The notes under the pieces were generated by a model. That model did not search any database. It was not told where the DNA came from and saw nothing but the letters and a program-made list of their open reading frames with translations. A stretch of DNA of 64,000 nucleotides from Streptomyces flavofungini (GTDB lineage: Bacteria; Actinomycetota; Actinomycetes; Streptomycetales; Streptomycetaceae), in NCBI RefSeq assembly GCF_030388665.1, contig NZ_CP128846.1, positions 1,426,001-1,490,000 of the forward strand, in the 5' to 3' direction. The translations under genes and the position numbers were made by a program. The first letter of the stretch is position 1. Each line of letters begins with the position of its first letter. Positions 1 through 8,599 of the stretch are shown here, piece after piece.

Positions 1-278
1 TCGTGGTCGACCTCGTCGCCGAACGGCTGGTCCTGCGGGGGTGGCGTCACGACGAACGTCGGGTCGAGCCCACGCAGGCGTATCTCGACCGAACCGGGGG
101 CCAGGTCGCGGGTGATCTCGTCCGCGGCGGCCGACAGCGCGTCAAGAAGCGTCAGACGGACAGCGGAAGCCAGCGGCGTGACGAGGCGTTCGGCGAGTTC
201 TCGCGTCTCCTCGTCGCCCGCCTCCACTGCGACCGAGAGCTCCTGGCGCAGGTTGTCGACGTACCGCGTGAGTTCCAT
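1..278 (-). CDS. HicB-like antitoxin-family protein, N-terminal part (runs off the window)
   Basis: Ninety-two residues are visible, from ATG at 278 to the window edge. The protein opens MELTRYVDNL, followed by an amphipathic helical region and then the stretch RDLAPGSVEIRLRG and FVVTPPP. I recall this family in Streptomyces annotated as HicB-type antitoxin, usually next to a DUF4097 gene that would lie beyond the window edge. No clear Shine-Dalgarno sequence precedes the ATG, and a perfect palindrome covers the start codon (277-286), so translation may be leaderless or repressor-controlled. The function is assigned by family resemblance only. Confidence 0.6.
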   Translation of the reverse strand, partial: MELTRYVDNLRQELSVAVEAGDEETRELAERLVTPLASAVRLTLLDALSAAADEITRDLAPGSVEIRLRGLDPTFVVTPPPQDQPFGDEVDH

Positions 279-308
279 GGCGCCATCGTCGCACCACTAT
301 GGCGCCAC
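277..308 (-). promoter_or_regulatory. Paired palindromes over the HicB-like start codon
   Basis: ATGGCGCCAT (277-286) is a perfect palindrome that includes the start codon. ATGGCGCCAC (299-308) repeats it 22 bp away, about two helical turns. Further TGGCGCC cores lie at 343-349 and 355-361. Spaced palindromes at an antitoxin start fit an autoregulatory operator. That role is inferred. Confidence 0.45.
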
Positions 309-526
309 GCGCAAGCTTTCGAGGCATCACTCTCGCGACCTTTGGCGCCGCGTGCTGGCGCCGGGCCCGGACGGCTGTTTCCGGTCAGGCACCCGCCGCC
401 CCGGCCCGCCGCGCCCCGGCGCCAACCCGTGGCGGGAATGAGGCGTGTGACTTACGCTCGCCGCCCCAGGCGCACCACACTGGTTCCGCATACCCAAGGG
501 CCTGAGCGCGACGAGGAGTTGGTGAG

Positions 527-952
527 ATGTCCACGCAGTCCCCCGCGGCATCCGACCGGGCGACCAGGGAAGTGATCGACGCCTATCTGGCCCGGCTCGC
601 GGAGCGGGACCTGGACGGCGCGGTGCGGCTGTTCTCCGAGTCGGCGGAGTGGGTCGCGCCGGGCTCGCCGGACGTGCCCTGGTCGGGGAACCGGACCGGG
701 CGGGCGGGGGTGAAGGAGTTCTTCACCACCCTGCACGCGTATCTGCAGCCCGAGGAGTTCACCGTCACGCACATCGTCGTCGAGGGCGAGCAGGGCGTGA
801 TCCTCGGCCACCTGCGCGACACCGTCAAGGCCACCGGCGCCCCGCTGACCACGCCCTTCGCCGCCCATCTCACGGTGGTCGGCGGCGAGGTCACGCGCTA
901 CCACCTGTTCGAGGACACCTACGCACTGCACCGTGCCGCGACCGGCGGCTGA
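527..952 (+). CDS. NTF2-fold (SnoaL-like) protein
   Basis: A 141-residue NTF2/SnoaL-type protein. The pattern is the usual one for the fold: an N-terminal helix (TREVIDAYLARLAERDLDGA), a strand with EWVAPGSP, the helical GRAGVKEFFTTL segment, then long strands ending in HLFEDTYALHR. Members of this fold include ketosteroid isomerase, polyketide cyclases and many small binding proteins, and no specific catalytic pair is obvious here. A strong GAGGAG ribosome site (513-518) sets the ATG at 527. It lies 25 bp before a second NTF2-fold gene and upstream of the SARP regulator, so the three may be co-transcribed. Confidence 0.7.
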   Translation: MSTQSPAASDRATREVIDAYLARLAERDLDGAVRLFSESAEWVAPGSPDVPWSGNRTGRAGVKEFFTTLHAYLQPEEFTVTHIVVEGEQGVILGHLRDTVKATGAPLTTPFAAHLTVVGGEVTRYHLFEDTYALHRAATGG

Positions 953-977
953 CCGACCCGCGAGAGAGGCACGCCAG

Positions 978-1301
978 ATGACCACCCCCGACCGCATGCC
1001 CTCCCATCCGGTGGTGAGCGCCTTCGTCGACGCGGTCAACGCCCAGGACCCCGCGGCGCTGTGGACCGTGCTCGCGCAGGACGCCACCGTGATCGACGTG
1101 GGAACCGAACGCGACCTCGGCGCGTGGGTGGAACGTGAGCTGTTCTCGTCCCACGCCCGGATGGACGTCGTGCAGGAGTCGCCCGACGGCCTGTCGGTCA
1201 CGGCCCGCTTCCACAACGACATCTGGGGCGACATCGACACCGCCTGGGAGTTCACGGTGTCCGACGGCGTCATCCGGCGGTTCGTCGCAGGACCCGCCTG
1301 A
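978..1301 (+). CDS. NTF2-fold (SnoaL-like) protein
   Basis: A 107-residue NTF2-like protein. The start at 978 is chosen over an upstream in-frame ATG because GAGAGAGG (962-969) sits at the right distance. Visible family features are SAFVDAVNAQDPAALWTVLAQDATVIDVG at the N-terminus and FRRFVAG-type terminal strand residues (RRFVAGPA). It is shorter than most SnoaL proteins. The first NTF2 gene ends 25 bp upstream. Function unknown; tandem NTF2 genes next to a SARP regulator hint at a role in specialised metabolism, but the fold is too widespread to insist on this. Confidence 0.65.
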   Translation: MTTPDRMPSHPVVSAFVDAVNAQDPAALWTVLAQDATVIDVGTERDLGAWVERELFSSHARMDVVQESPDGLSVTARFHNDIWGDIDTAWEFTVSDGVIRRFVAGPA

Positions 1302-1398
1302 GCAACCGGCCCGGCGGGAGACCGACCGGGCCGTCGAACCGAGCACGACCGGGCCGCCCCACGGATCCGTCACCGGTCGCCCGAACGGGCCGCGGGGC

Positions 1399-1450
1399 AG
1401 CGGGAAGCCGACCGAGCGCAGGGAAAGCGGGAAGCCGACCGAGCGCAGGG
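1399..1450 (+). repeat. Exact 25-bp tandem direct repeat in front of the SARP gene
   Basis: Two identical 25-bp copies occupy 1399-1423 and 1426-1450, a 27-bp period. Each begins AGCGGGAAGCC and ends GAGCGCAGGG. The second copy ends 25 bp before the GTG at 1476. SARP proteins typically bind direct repeats, so this could be an autoregulatory site. It could also be a chance duplication. Confidence 0.7.
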
Positions 1451-1475
1451 TAGCCGAGGGAAGAGGGGCCAAGGC

Positions 1476-4400
1476 GTGAGCCGCACCCCCGGGCCCGAGG
1501 TGGAGCAGGCACCGAAGGAGTCGGTGCGGATCCGCCTCCTTGGCCCGGTGAGCGTGGAGGTCCGGGGTCGTCATGTCGGCCTCGGGCCGCAGCAGCGCGC
1601 GCTCCTCGCGGTCCTCGCCCTCGCCCGCGGCCACCCCGTCAGCACCTCCCGGCTCGCCGAACTCCTGTGGGAGGGCGAGGTACCGGACGGCGCGGTGAGC
1701 GCCCTGCGCACCCACGTCCTGCATCTGCGCCGCATCCTGGAGCCGGGCCGGCGGGCCACCTCCGGGTTCGAGGTCCTGGTGAGCGCGGGGGCCCGCAGCA
1801 ACACCAGCTACACCCTCCAGGTGTCGGACGAGCAGGTCGACGCCCTGCGCTTCGTCCACCTCACCGACCGGGCCCGCAAGGCCGCCGCGGACGGCGACGC
1901 CGACGCCGTGGTCACACTGCTCGACGAGGCCCTCGCCCTGTGGACGGGGCCCGCCCTGGAGGGCGTGAGCGACCGCAGCTTCGCGCTCGCCGAGGCCGAA
2001 CGCCTCCAGGAGCTGCGGCTCGTGGCCCGCGAGGACCGGATCGACGCCCTGATCGAGCTGGGTCACTACGAGGCGTCGGTGGCCGAACTGACCACGCTCG
2101 TCAATGAGTTCCCGCTGCGCGAGCGGCTGCGCTGTCAGCTGATGCTGGCGCTGCACCGCTCCGGCCGGCAGGCGGACGCCCTCGCCTCGTACCGCGACTT
2201 CTACCACCTCCTCGACGCGGAAGTGGGCATCGAGCCGGGCCGCCCGCTGAAGGAACTCCACCAGCGCGTCCTCGCCGGCGACCCCGCCCTCGCCCCCGGC
2301 CCCGCCCCGCTCGCCCCCGCACCGCCCCCGGCCCGCCCTGTGCCGCGTCAACTCCCGCCCGACGTCGCCAGTTTCACCGGCCGCTCGGACTATCTGCGCC
2401 AGCTCGACGCGCTTCTCACCCAGCACGAGGCGGGCCCCGGGCAGACGCTGGTGATCTCCTCCGTGTCCGGCATGGCGGGAGTCGGCAAGACCACGCTCGC
2501 GCTGCACTGGATGCACCAGGTGGCCGACCGCTTCCCCGACGGACAGCTGTACGCGAATCTGCGCGGCCACTCCCAGGAGGGACCGACGTCGGCCGACGAG
2601 GCGCTGGGGCAGTTGCTGCGCGCGCTGGGCGTCGGCACGGGGCACCTGCCGGAGAGCACCGACGAGAAGGCGGCGCTGTACCGCTCGCTGCTCGCGGGGC
2701 GGCGCATGCTGATCCTGCTCGACGACGCGGCCGGGCTCGCACAGGTGCGTCCGCTGCTGCCCGGATCGCCGACCTGCTTCGTCGTCGTCACCAGCCGCAA
2801 CGACCTGCGGGGCCTGACCGCGTTCCACGACGCCCACCGGGTGAGCCTGAGCGTCTTCGGCGAGGAGGAGGCCCTGGCCCTGCTCGCCCGCGTCATCGGG
2901 GCGGACCGGGTGCGGCACGAGCCGGAGGCCGCCGCCGAGGCCGTCCGGCTGTGCGGGCTGCTTCCGCTGGCCGTGCGGATCGTCGCGGCCCACCTGATCG
3001 GCGACCGGCATCCGCCGATCGAGGAGGTCGTGCGGCGGCTGCGCAGCGGCGACCGGCTGCGGGAGCTGACCCTCGACCAGGAGGAACACACCGGCGTACG
3101 CGCGGTCCTCGACCTGTCGTACCGGTCGCTGCCCGCCGCCGAGCAGGAGCTGCTGCGGCTGCTCGCCCTCGCCCCTGGCCCCGGCATCACCGCCCCGGCC
3201 GCCGCCGCCCTCGCCGGGACCAGCCTGCCCGCCACCGCCCGGCTCCTGGACCATCTGGTCGCCCGCAGCCTCCTGGAGAGCCACCAGCCGGGCCGCTTCC
3301 AACTCCACGCCCTGGTCGCCCTGTTCGCCCGGGAGCGGGCCGAGGAGCAGGACAGCCCCGCCGCCCGCGAGCGCGCCGTCGGCCGCCTGCTCACCTGGTA
3401 CCTGGCCACCACCGAGCAGGCCGCCCACCTGCTGTACGGCACCTTCTACTCCTGGTACGCGGCCGACCCGCCGGAGCCCGACGGCTCCCCCACGGCGCCG
3501 CTGGCCTTCGCGGGCGCCAGCGAGGCGCTCGCCTGGCTCGACGACGAGCGGACCGCGCTGCTCGCCTGCACCCGGCACGCCGTCCGGTACGGGCCGCGGT
3601 CCTTCGCCTGGAAGTCGGCGCTCGCCCTGCACGGGCACCTGATGGAGCACGGGCGCCGCGCGGACTGGCTGCGGGCCGCGCACGCCGGACTGCGGGCTGC
3701 CGAGGCCGCGCACGACGACCACGCGCGGGCGGTGATGCACTGGAGCATGTGCTACGTGCTGTGGGAGCTGGCCCGGCACGACGAGGCGCTGTGGCACAGC
3801 GCCCACGCCGAGGCCCTGTTCGCGCGGTCCGGGCAGCCCGTGGAGACCGCGGGGGCGGTGCTCGGGCTCGCCGCCTCGCACCGCGAACGCGGCGCGCTCG
3901 ACCAGGCGGCCCGCGACGCCGAGCGGGCCCTCGCCCTGTACGCCGACAGCGGGCAGCCCGCCGGGGAGGCGTGGGCGCTGTGCCTGCTCGGCTTCGTCCG
4001 CCTCGACCAGGGCCGGCTCACCGTCGCCCACCGGCACTTCAGCGCTGCCCGCACGCGCGCCGAGGCCTCGCAGGACCAGCACACGGTGATGCTGGCCCTT
4101 TGGGGGCTCGGCACCGTCGCGCACGCGCTCGGTTCGACGGAGGAGGCACAGCGCCTGCTCACCCGGGCTCTCGCCGCGGACGGCAGACTGCTGTTCACCT
4201 ACGCGGCGGAGGGCGCGCTGAACGCCCTCGCGGTGGCGTGCCGGGACGCCGGGGATCCGCGGCTCGCCCTCAAGTACGCCGTCGACGCGCTCGGCGTCAC
4301 GCACCGCACGCACCGGCGCCTGGTGGAGCCGGAGGCCCTCAGCACGATCGGCACGGTGCTGCTGCGCCTGGACGACGCGCCGGGCGCCCTCGACCACCAC

Positions 4401-4754
4401 GGCCGTGCCCTGGAGGCGGCGCGCGCGGCGGGCTGCCGCCGGGCCGAGGCCGGTGCCCTCGTGGGCCTCGCGGCTGTGTACCGGCACCTGGGTGAGAACG
4501 GCGAGGCGCTGGCCTGCACCCGGCGGGCTCTCGCCGCGGCCCGCAAGGCGGGGCTGCGGCTCGCCGAGGCCGAGGCGCGGACCGAGCTGGCCCTGGTGCA
4601 TCTGGCGCTCGGCCGGCACGCCCAGGCGGAACGCGCCGTCGAGCGGTCCCTGCGCAGCTACCGGGCCGCTGGGCACCGGCCGGGTGTCGCCCGCGCCCTG
4701 GAGGTGGCGGCCGTGGTGCGGCGCGCGGACCCGGGCCCTGAAGCCCACGTGTGA
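1476..4754 (+). CDS. AfsR/SARP-family transcriptional regulator (BTAD, NB-ARC, TPR)
   Basis: A 1092-residue AfsR-type regulator. In order: an OmpR-like winged helix DNA-binding domain (about 17-97, RIRLLGPVSVEV to LRRILEPG); a bacterial transcriptional activator domain (about 107-265); a Pro/Ala linker (270-290); an NB-ARC STAND ATPase with P-loop GMAGVGKTT (332-340) and a Walker B-like ILLDDAA near residue 410; and TPR-type helical repeats from about 690 to the end. AfsR-size SARPs control antibiotic clusters in Streptomyces. GTG start with GAGGGG upstream. The gene converges on the azlD-to-bacA-like operon, which is the nearest plausible target together with its own upstream NTF2 genes. Confidence 0.9.
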   Translation: MSRTPGPEVEQAPKESVRIRLLGPVSVEVRGRHVGLGPQQRALLAVLALARGHPVSTSRLAELLWEGEVPDGAVSALRTHVLHLRRILEPGRRATSGFEVLVSAGARSNTSYTLQVSDEQVDALRFVHLTDRARKAAADGDADAVVTLLDEALALWTGPALEGVSDRSFALAEAERLQELRLVAREDRIDALIELGHYEASVAELTTLVNEFPLRERLRCQLMLALHRSGRQADALASYRDFYHLLDAEVGIEPGRPLKELHQRVLAGDPALAPGPAPLAPAPPPARPVPRQLPPDVASFTGRSDYLRQLDALLTQHEAGPGQTLVISSVSGMAGVGKTTLALHWMHQVADRFPDGQLYANLRGHSQEGPTSADEALGQLLRALGVGTGHLPESTDEKAALYRSLLAGRRMLILLDDAAGLAQVRPLLPGSPTCFVVVTSRNDLRGLTAFHDAHRVSLSVFGEEEALALLARVIGADRVRHEPEAAAEAVRLCGLLPLAVRIVAAHLIGDRHPPIEEVVRRLRSGDRLRELTLDQEEHTGVRAVLDLSYRSLPAAEQELLRLLALAPGPGITAPAAAALAGTSLPATARLLDHLVARSLLESHQPGRFQLHALVALFARERAEEQDSPAARERAVGRLLTWYLATTEQAAHLLYGTFYSWYAADPPEPDGSPTAPLAFAGASEALAWLDDERTALLACTRHAVRYGPRSFAWKSALALHGHLMEHGRRADWLRAAHAGLRAAEAAHDDHARAVMHWSMCYVLWELARHDEALWHSAHAEALFARSGQPVETAGAVLGLAASHRERGALDQAARDAERALALYADSGQPAGEAWALCLLGFVRLDQGRLTVAHRHFSAARTRAEASQDQHTVMLALWGLGTVAHALGSTEEAQRLLTRALAADGRLLFTYAAEGALNALAVACRDAGDPRLALKYAVDALGVTHRTHRRLVEPEALSTIGTVLLRLDDAPGALDHHGRALEAARAAGCRRAEAGALVGLAAVYRHLGENGEALACTRRALAAARKAGLRLAEAEARTELALVHLALGRHAQAERAVERSLRSYRAAGHRPGVARALEVAAVVRRADPGPEAHV

Positions 4755-4839
4755 ACCGGGTCGTTCGCGTGGAGCGCGGGCGCGGGGGCGCACGGCGTGC
4801 CGACCGTCGCTGTGTGGGCGAGGGTCCGGCGACAGGCGC

Positions 4840-5157
4840 TCAACTCAGCGCCCGTACCCCCGCCGTGACCGCGGCCGCCACCAGGATCACCAGCGGTACG
4901 GGGGCCTTGAGCCGCCAGGCCACCAGTGCCCCGGCGAAACCGGCGAGCCTGGCGTCGAAGGTCATGCCGTGCGCGCCCGCCGCGCCCACGAGCTGGGTGA
5001 CGACGAGGACGGCGAGGAGCGCGGGCGTCAGGTACTCGACGAATCGCGGGAACCATCCGGGCAGTTCGCGGTCGCCCATCACCAGGGAGCCCGCGCCCTT
5101 GATGAGGAAGGTGGTCGCCACCAGGGCGCCCACGACGATCCACGGGTCGCTGCTCAT
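4840..5157 (-). CDS. azlD: AzlD-family branched-chain amino acid exporter subunit
   Basis: A 105-residue AzlD-type membrane protein with about three to four hydrophobic segments, opening WIVVGALVATTFLIKGAG. AzlC and AzlD together export branched-chain or related amino acids and analogues. The start overlaps the end of azlC by 4 bp (5154-5157), indicating translational coupling. It is the last gene of the operon. In this setting the exported substrate could be the product of the operon rather than leucine or valine; that is inference. Confidence 0.88.
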   Translation of the reverse strand: MSSDPWIVVGALVATTFLIKGAGSLVMGDRELPGWFPRFVEYLTPALLAVLVVTQLVGAAGAHGMTFDARLAGFAGALVAWRLKAPVPLVILVAAAVTAGVRALS

Positions 5158-5858
5158 CGGGACCTCCACGTCCACACGACGGCGATGACGCAGGCCACGG
5201 CGATGGCGGTGTCGGGCACGGCGACGGCGGTGAGGACCGCGGCACAGAGAGCGGCGGTGGCGGCCGCCGTCCGTTTGGACGCGGTGCCCAGGTGCGGGGC
5301 GAGCAGCAGGAAGAACAGGACGGGCGAGACGGCGTCCAGGCCGTAGGTGAGGATGTCCACGGCCTTGAACGGGCCGATCGCGCCCACCAGGGTGCCGAGG
5401 ACCCAGCCGAGCCACAGGACCACCCCGGAGGACAGCAGCCGCACCCGGTCGAAGCGCCCGTCGGCGTCGCTGGCGATGGCCCAGGACTCCTCGATGACGA
5501 GCTGCGACTCGACCGCGCGGCGGGCCCTGCCACCGCGCAGAGCGGGCAGGATGGCGAAGCCCATCACCAGGTAGCGCAGGTTCAGCAGGGTCCCGGCGAC
5601 GGCCGCCGCGGCCCAGCCGCCGCCGTTGACGATCACCGAGACGGCGGCGAACTGCGAGGAGCCGACGAAGACCAGGCCGGACATGGAGGTCGCGGCGAGC
5701 GCGCTGAAGCCCGCGCCCCTGGCGAGGACGCCGAAGGAGATCCCGAAGGCGAAGATCGCGACGGTGAACGGCACGGCGGCCCTGGCCCCCGTGGCCCAGG
5801 CCCCGCGCCGCCCGTCCGCCGGGACCTGCCGGGCGGGCCCGGCCCCGCCGTCGGTCAT
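5154..5858 (-). CDS. azlC: AzlC-family amino acid exporter, large subunit
   Basis: A 234-residue polytopic membrane protein of the AzlC family. Recognisable segments are PFTVAIFAFGISFGVLARGAG, the SSQFAAV motif, and LNLRYLVMGFAILP, typical of AzlC/YgaZ. It forms a two-component exporter with AzlD. The ATG at 5858 overlaps the aminotransferase stop by 4 bp, and its own stop overlaps azlD by 4 bp, so all three are coupled. The direct coupling to a branched-chain-type aminotransferase ties the exporter to amino acid production. Confidence 0.9.
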   Translation of the reverse strand: MTDGGAGPARQVPADGRRGAWATGARAAVPFTVAIFAFGISFGVLARGAGFSALAATSMSGLVFVGSSQFAAVSVIVNGGGWAAAAVAGTLLNLRYLVMGFAILPALRGGRARRAVESQLVIEESWAIASDADGRFDRVRLLSSGVVLWLGWVLGTLVGAIGPFKAVDILTYGLDAVSPVLFFLLLAPHLGTASKRTAAATAALCAAVLTAVAVPDTAIAVACVIAVVWTWRSR

Positions 5859-6796
5859 CCGCGCTCGCTCACCGCGGGGGCGGTCCTCGCGGGCGCCAGG
5901 ACCGCCTCCTGCCCGCGCACGATCCGTCCGTACGCCGCCGCGAGCGCGGCCCCGACCGCGCCGAGGGGGAACCGCAGGGCGTCGACGGCGGTGACGGGCT
6001 GTACCTCGTAGGCCGTGCCGGTGAGGAACACCTCGCTGGCGCGGGTCAGTTCGGACGGGTGCAGGTGGCGTTCGACGACGGAAAGGCCCCGGTCGCGGGC
6101 GATGTCGATGACGGTACGGCGGGTGATGCCGTCCAGGACGCACTCCGGGGGCGGGGTGTGCAGCTCCCCCGCGATCACCAGGAACAGGTTGGCGCCGGTG
6201 GCCTCGGCGAGGCGGCCGCGGTGGTCCAGGAGCAGCGCGTCGTCGTGGCCCGCCGCCTCGGCCTCCTGTCCGGCGAGCGCGCCGAGGGCGTAGAGGGCGG
6301 CGGTCTTGGCGCTGACGGGCGCGGTGTCGGGGGCGGGGCGGCGCCAGCGCGAGGTGCGCAGGCGGATGCCGCGGGGCCCTTCGGTGAAGATCCGCGGCCA
6401 GGGCCAGGCGGCGATGGCGACGTGCACGCGGCTGTCCGGCGCGACCAGGCGCAGGGTGTCGCTGCCGCGCCAGGCGACCGGGCGTACGTAGCCGTCGGTG
6501 AGGCCCGCGACGGCGACGGTCTCGGCCGTGGCGGCGGCGAGGTCCGGGACGGACCAGGGCAGTTCGAAGCCCATCGTGCGGGCCGACGCGGCGAGCCGGG
6601 CGGTGTGCTCGTGGAGCTTGAAGACGCGCCCGTCGTAGGCCCGTTCGCCCTCGAAGACGCTGCCGCCGTAGTGCAGCCCGTGGCTGAGCACGTGCAGCCT
6701 GGCCTCGCGCCAGGGCACGAAGTCCCCGTCGTACCAGATGACGCCGTCCCGTTCGTCGAGGGGCGGCGCGGCGGGTGCGGGGGCGGCCCGGGTCAT
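5855..6796 (-). CDS. Class-IV aminotransferase (branched-chain aminotransferase type)
   Basis: A 313-residue PLP fold-type IV enzyme. Family hallmarks visible are IWYDGDFVPWREARLHVLSHGLHYGGSVFEG near the N-terminus, the PLP-lysine region SAKTAALYALGA, EATGANLF, and LDGITRRTVIDIARDRG. It transfers an amino group between glutamate or a similar donor and a 2-oxo acid. Housekeeping IlvE is usually elsewhere in Streptomyces, so this looks like a pathway-specific copy. It is coupled by 4-bp overlaps to the NTF2-like gene (6793-6796) and azlC (5855-5858). D-amino-acid transaminase and aminodeoxychorismate lyase share the fold, so substrate is uncertain. Confidence 0.85.
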   Translation of the reverse strand: MTRAAPAPAAPPLDERDGVIWYDGDFVPWREARLHVLSHGLHYGGSVFEGERAYDGRVFKLHEHTARLAASARTMGFELPWSVPDLAAATAETVAVAGLTDGYVRPVAWRGSDTLRLVAPDSRVHVAIAAWPWPRIFTEGPRGIRLRTSRWRRPAPDTAPVSAKTAALYALGALAGQEAEAAGHDDALLLDHRGRLAEATGANLFLVIAGELHTPPPECVLDGITRRTVIDIARDRGLSVVERHLHPSELTRASEVFLTGTAYEVQPVTAVDALRFPLGAVGAALAAAYGRIVRGQEAVLAPARTAPAVSERG

Positions 6797-7242
6797 GTGG
6801 CGAAGCCCCGCTCGGCGTAGGGGAAGCCTTCGAGTTCGTTGACGGGGACGGTGTCGTCGCGGCGCGACGCGTAGTAGATGCGGACCTCGTCGATGAGTCC
6901 GGCGTCGTCGAAGCGGTAGACCTCGGCGCCGCGCAGGACCTTGCCCAGGCGGGGCTTGAAGGCGGTCCACTCGCAGACGGCGGTGCGGGTCTGCTCGTCG
7001 GCGTACACGGCGTCGACGGCCCAGTGGGAGTCGTTGGCCCGCACGTCGGCGCCCCAGCGCTCCACGATGGGGTCGATGCCGGGGACGGGTCCGGACATGC
7101 CGTGGGCGAGGTAGTGCACGACCCGCTCGGACACGCACTGGGCGAACAGGTCCCGGTCGACCTTGTTGCACGCCTCGAAGTACTGTCGTACAGCGGCTTC
7201 CATCGCGGCCCGGTCCAACGTGGCACGCTCAGGGCTTCCCAT
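6793..7242 (-). CDS. NTF2-fold (SnoaL-like) protein in the BacA-like operon
   Basis: A 149-residue SnoaL-like protein (AAVRQYFEACNKVDRDLFAQCVSERVVHYL at the N-terminus; VCEWTAFKP; AEVYRFDDAGLIDEVRIYYA near the C-terminus). NTF2-fold proteins include isomerases and cyclases acting on carbanion-prone ketones, so an isomerisation step on a dienone or enone product is possible, but no catalytic dyad can be assigned. It overlaps the aminotransferase by 4 bp and follows the DUF6421-like gene after an 82-bp gap, the only gap of any size inside the operon. Confidence 0.7.
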   Translation of the reverse strand: MGSPERATLDRAAMEAAVRQYFEACNKVDRDLFAQCVSERVVHYLAHGMSGPVPGIDPIVERWGADVRANDSHWAVDAVYADEQTRTAVCEWTAFKPRLGKVLRGAEVYRFDDAGLIDEVRIYYASRRDDTVPVNELEGFPYAERGFAT

Positions 7243-7324
7243 GGCTGCTCGCCCTCTCGTCAGTGGTCATCGGTGTTCCCGCGGGTGCGTGCGGGTGCAT
7301 GAGGGCACACCCGCCGCGCCCCGC

Positions 7325-8599
7325 TCACAGCTCCGCCGGCGCGAACCGCAGCGGCGGCAAGGACGTGAGGTGCTCCCGTGCCCGCAGCAGCGCCCGCTGG
7401 TCGCCGGTGAAGGCGTAGCGGTCGCCGTCCGCGCCGGTGGGCAGCAGGGTGCGTACGAGTTCCTTGGCCGCCGCGCGGTACTCCGCCGGTGTGCCGACGG
7501 ACGCTTCCATACCCTCGACCGCGTCGATCAACTCCCGCAGCCCCATGAGGGCCCGGTCGAGGTCCAGGCGCAGCCGCCCGTCGCGGTCGGCGGTCAGGGC
7601 GCGGCGGGCGCGCAGCCAGGAGTAGAGGAACACACCGGTGCCCGCGTCGAAGTTGCGGACGGCGTGCGCGTCGAGCGGGTACCGGAACACGCGCTCGAGC
7701 AGGACCATGGCGACCTGCTCGTCGGCGTAGGGGACGGCGGGGTCCGTGTGGCAGGCGAGGACGGTCTTCGCGTCGACCTTCAGCTCTTCGAGGAGGCCGA
7801 TGAACCAGTTCGTCTTGAGTTTCACGTGCCGGTCGAGGGGCCACCGGCCCTGGTGGTGGAAGTAGTCGTGGAGATATCCCCACACGGAGCGGGCCTGGTA
7901 ACACACGTCGGGGTCGAGTCCGGCCGAGTCCTGGGGCACGGATTCGGCGGTGAGCACGGACTGTGCGGACGGCAGGGCGAACGTCTCGTGAATCCGGCGG
8001 AATTTGTTGAAGAAGAAGATCGCGTAATTCTGTTCGGTGACGCGGTCGTGGGCGGCGACATTCTCGGGGAAGAAGACGATGCAGTTGCCCTGGGAGAACC
8101 CCGCGCTGCCCGCGAGCAGGACGGTGGCCTGGCAGTTGTTCTTGGGGTGCGGATAGTGGACGGCGAGTTCGGCCAGCGCGTCCGGTTCCTTGCGGCGGAC
8201 GAGGAAGAACTCCAGGCGCCGGCCCACCGGCGGCGCGCTGTTGGTGGTCTGGACGGGGGCGAGGAACGCCGCCCAGTCGCCGTCGGCGGGGGCGGTGAGG
8301 GCGTCACGGCTGCGGGCGAAGTGCGGCGGCGTGTCCAGGCCCGCGGCCAGCCAGTCGTCGACGTCGGCGGCGAGCGCGTCGGCCTGGGCCGTGCGGCCGT
8401 GCCCGGCGAACCAGGCGGTGGCCTCGTCCTTGACGGCGAGCAGGCGGCGGCGGTCGTCGTCGTCCGGGGCGGGGACGGTGCCGTCGTCGCGCTGGCGGGT
8501 GCGGAAGTCGTCGATGCGGGGCAGCAGGCCGTGGCCGAGGCGGGTGGCCTCGTCGAGCAGGTCGTCCTGGAGGCGGTGGGCGGCCCGCGCGGCGCTCAT
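7325..8599 (-). CDS. DUF6421-like protein, possible metal-dependent enzyme
   Basis: A 424-residue cytoplasmic protein with no signal peptide. From memory it matches the pattern of DUF6421 proteins of Streptomyces: CIVFFPENVA (172-181), then a HDYFHHQG motif (244-251), PLDRHVK, the LLEELKVD segment (269-276), and VFRYPLDAHAVRNFD. The H-D-x-x-H pair followed about 25 residues later by paired glutamates resembles a metal site, but the spacing is not that of a classical HEXXH protease. No function is established for the family as far as I know. Its start overlaps the BacA-like stop by 4 bp (8596-8599), which suggests the two act in the same pathway. Confidence 0.65.
   Translation of the reverse strand: MSAARAAHRLQDDLLDEATRLGHGLLPRIDDFRTRQRDDGTVPAPDDDDRRRLLAVKDEATAWFAGHGRTAQADALAADVDDWLAAGLDTPPHFARSRDALTAPADGDWAAFLAPVQTTNSAPPVGRRLEFFLVRRKEPDALAELAVHYPHPKNNCQATVLLAGSAGFSQGNCIVFFPENVAAHDRVTEQNYAIFFFNKFRRIHETFALPSAQSVLTAESVPQDSAGLDPDVCYQARSVWGYLHDYFHHQGRWPLDRHVKLKTNWFIGLLEELKVDAKTVLACHTDPAVPYADEQVAMVLLERVFRYPLDAHAVRNFDAGTGVFLYSWLRARRALTADRDGRLRLDLDRALMGLRELIDAVEGMEASVGTPAEYRAAAKELVRTLLPTGADGDRYAFTGDQRALLRAREHLTSLPPLRFAPAEL

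Noticed and set aside
3..575. Plus-strand open frame at the window start
   Set aside because: The minus strand here encodes a recognisable HicB-like protein; the plus frame is low complexity.
891..4793. 1300-residue minus-strand open frame
   Set aside because: It is antisense to the SARP gene, has only low-complexity Arg/Gly/Pro sequence, and no domain.
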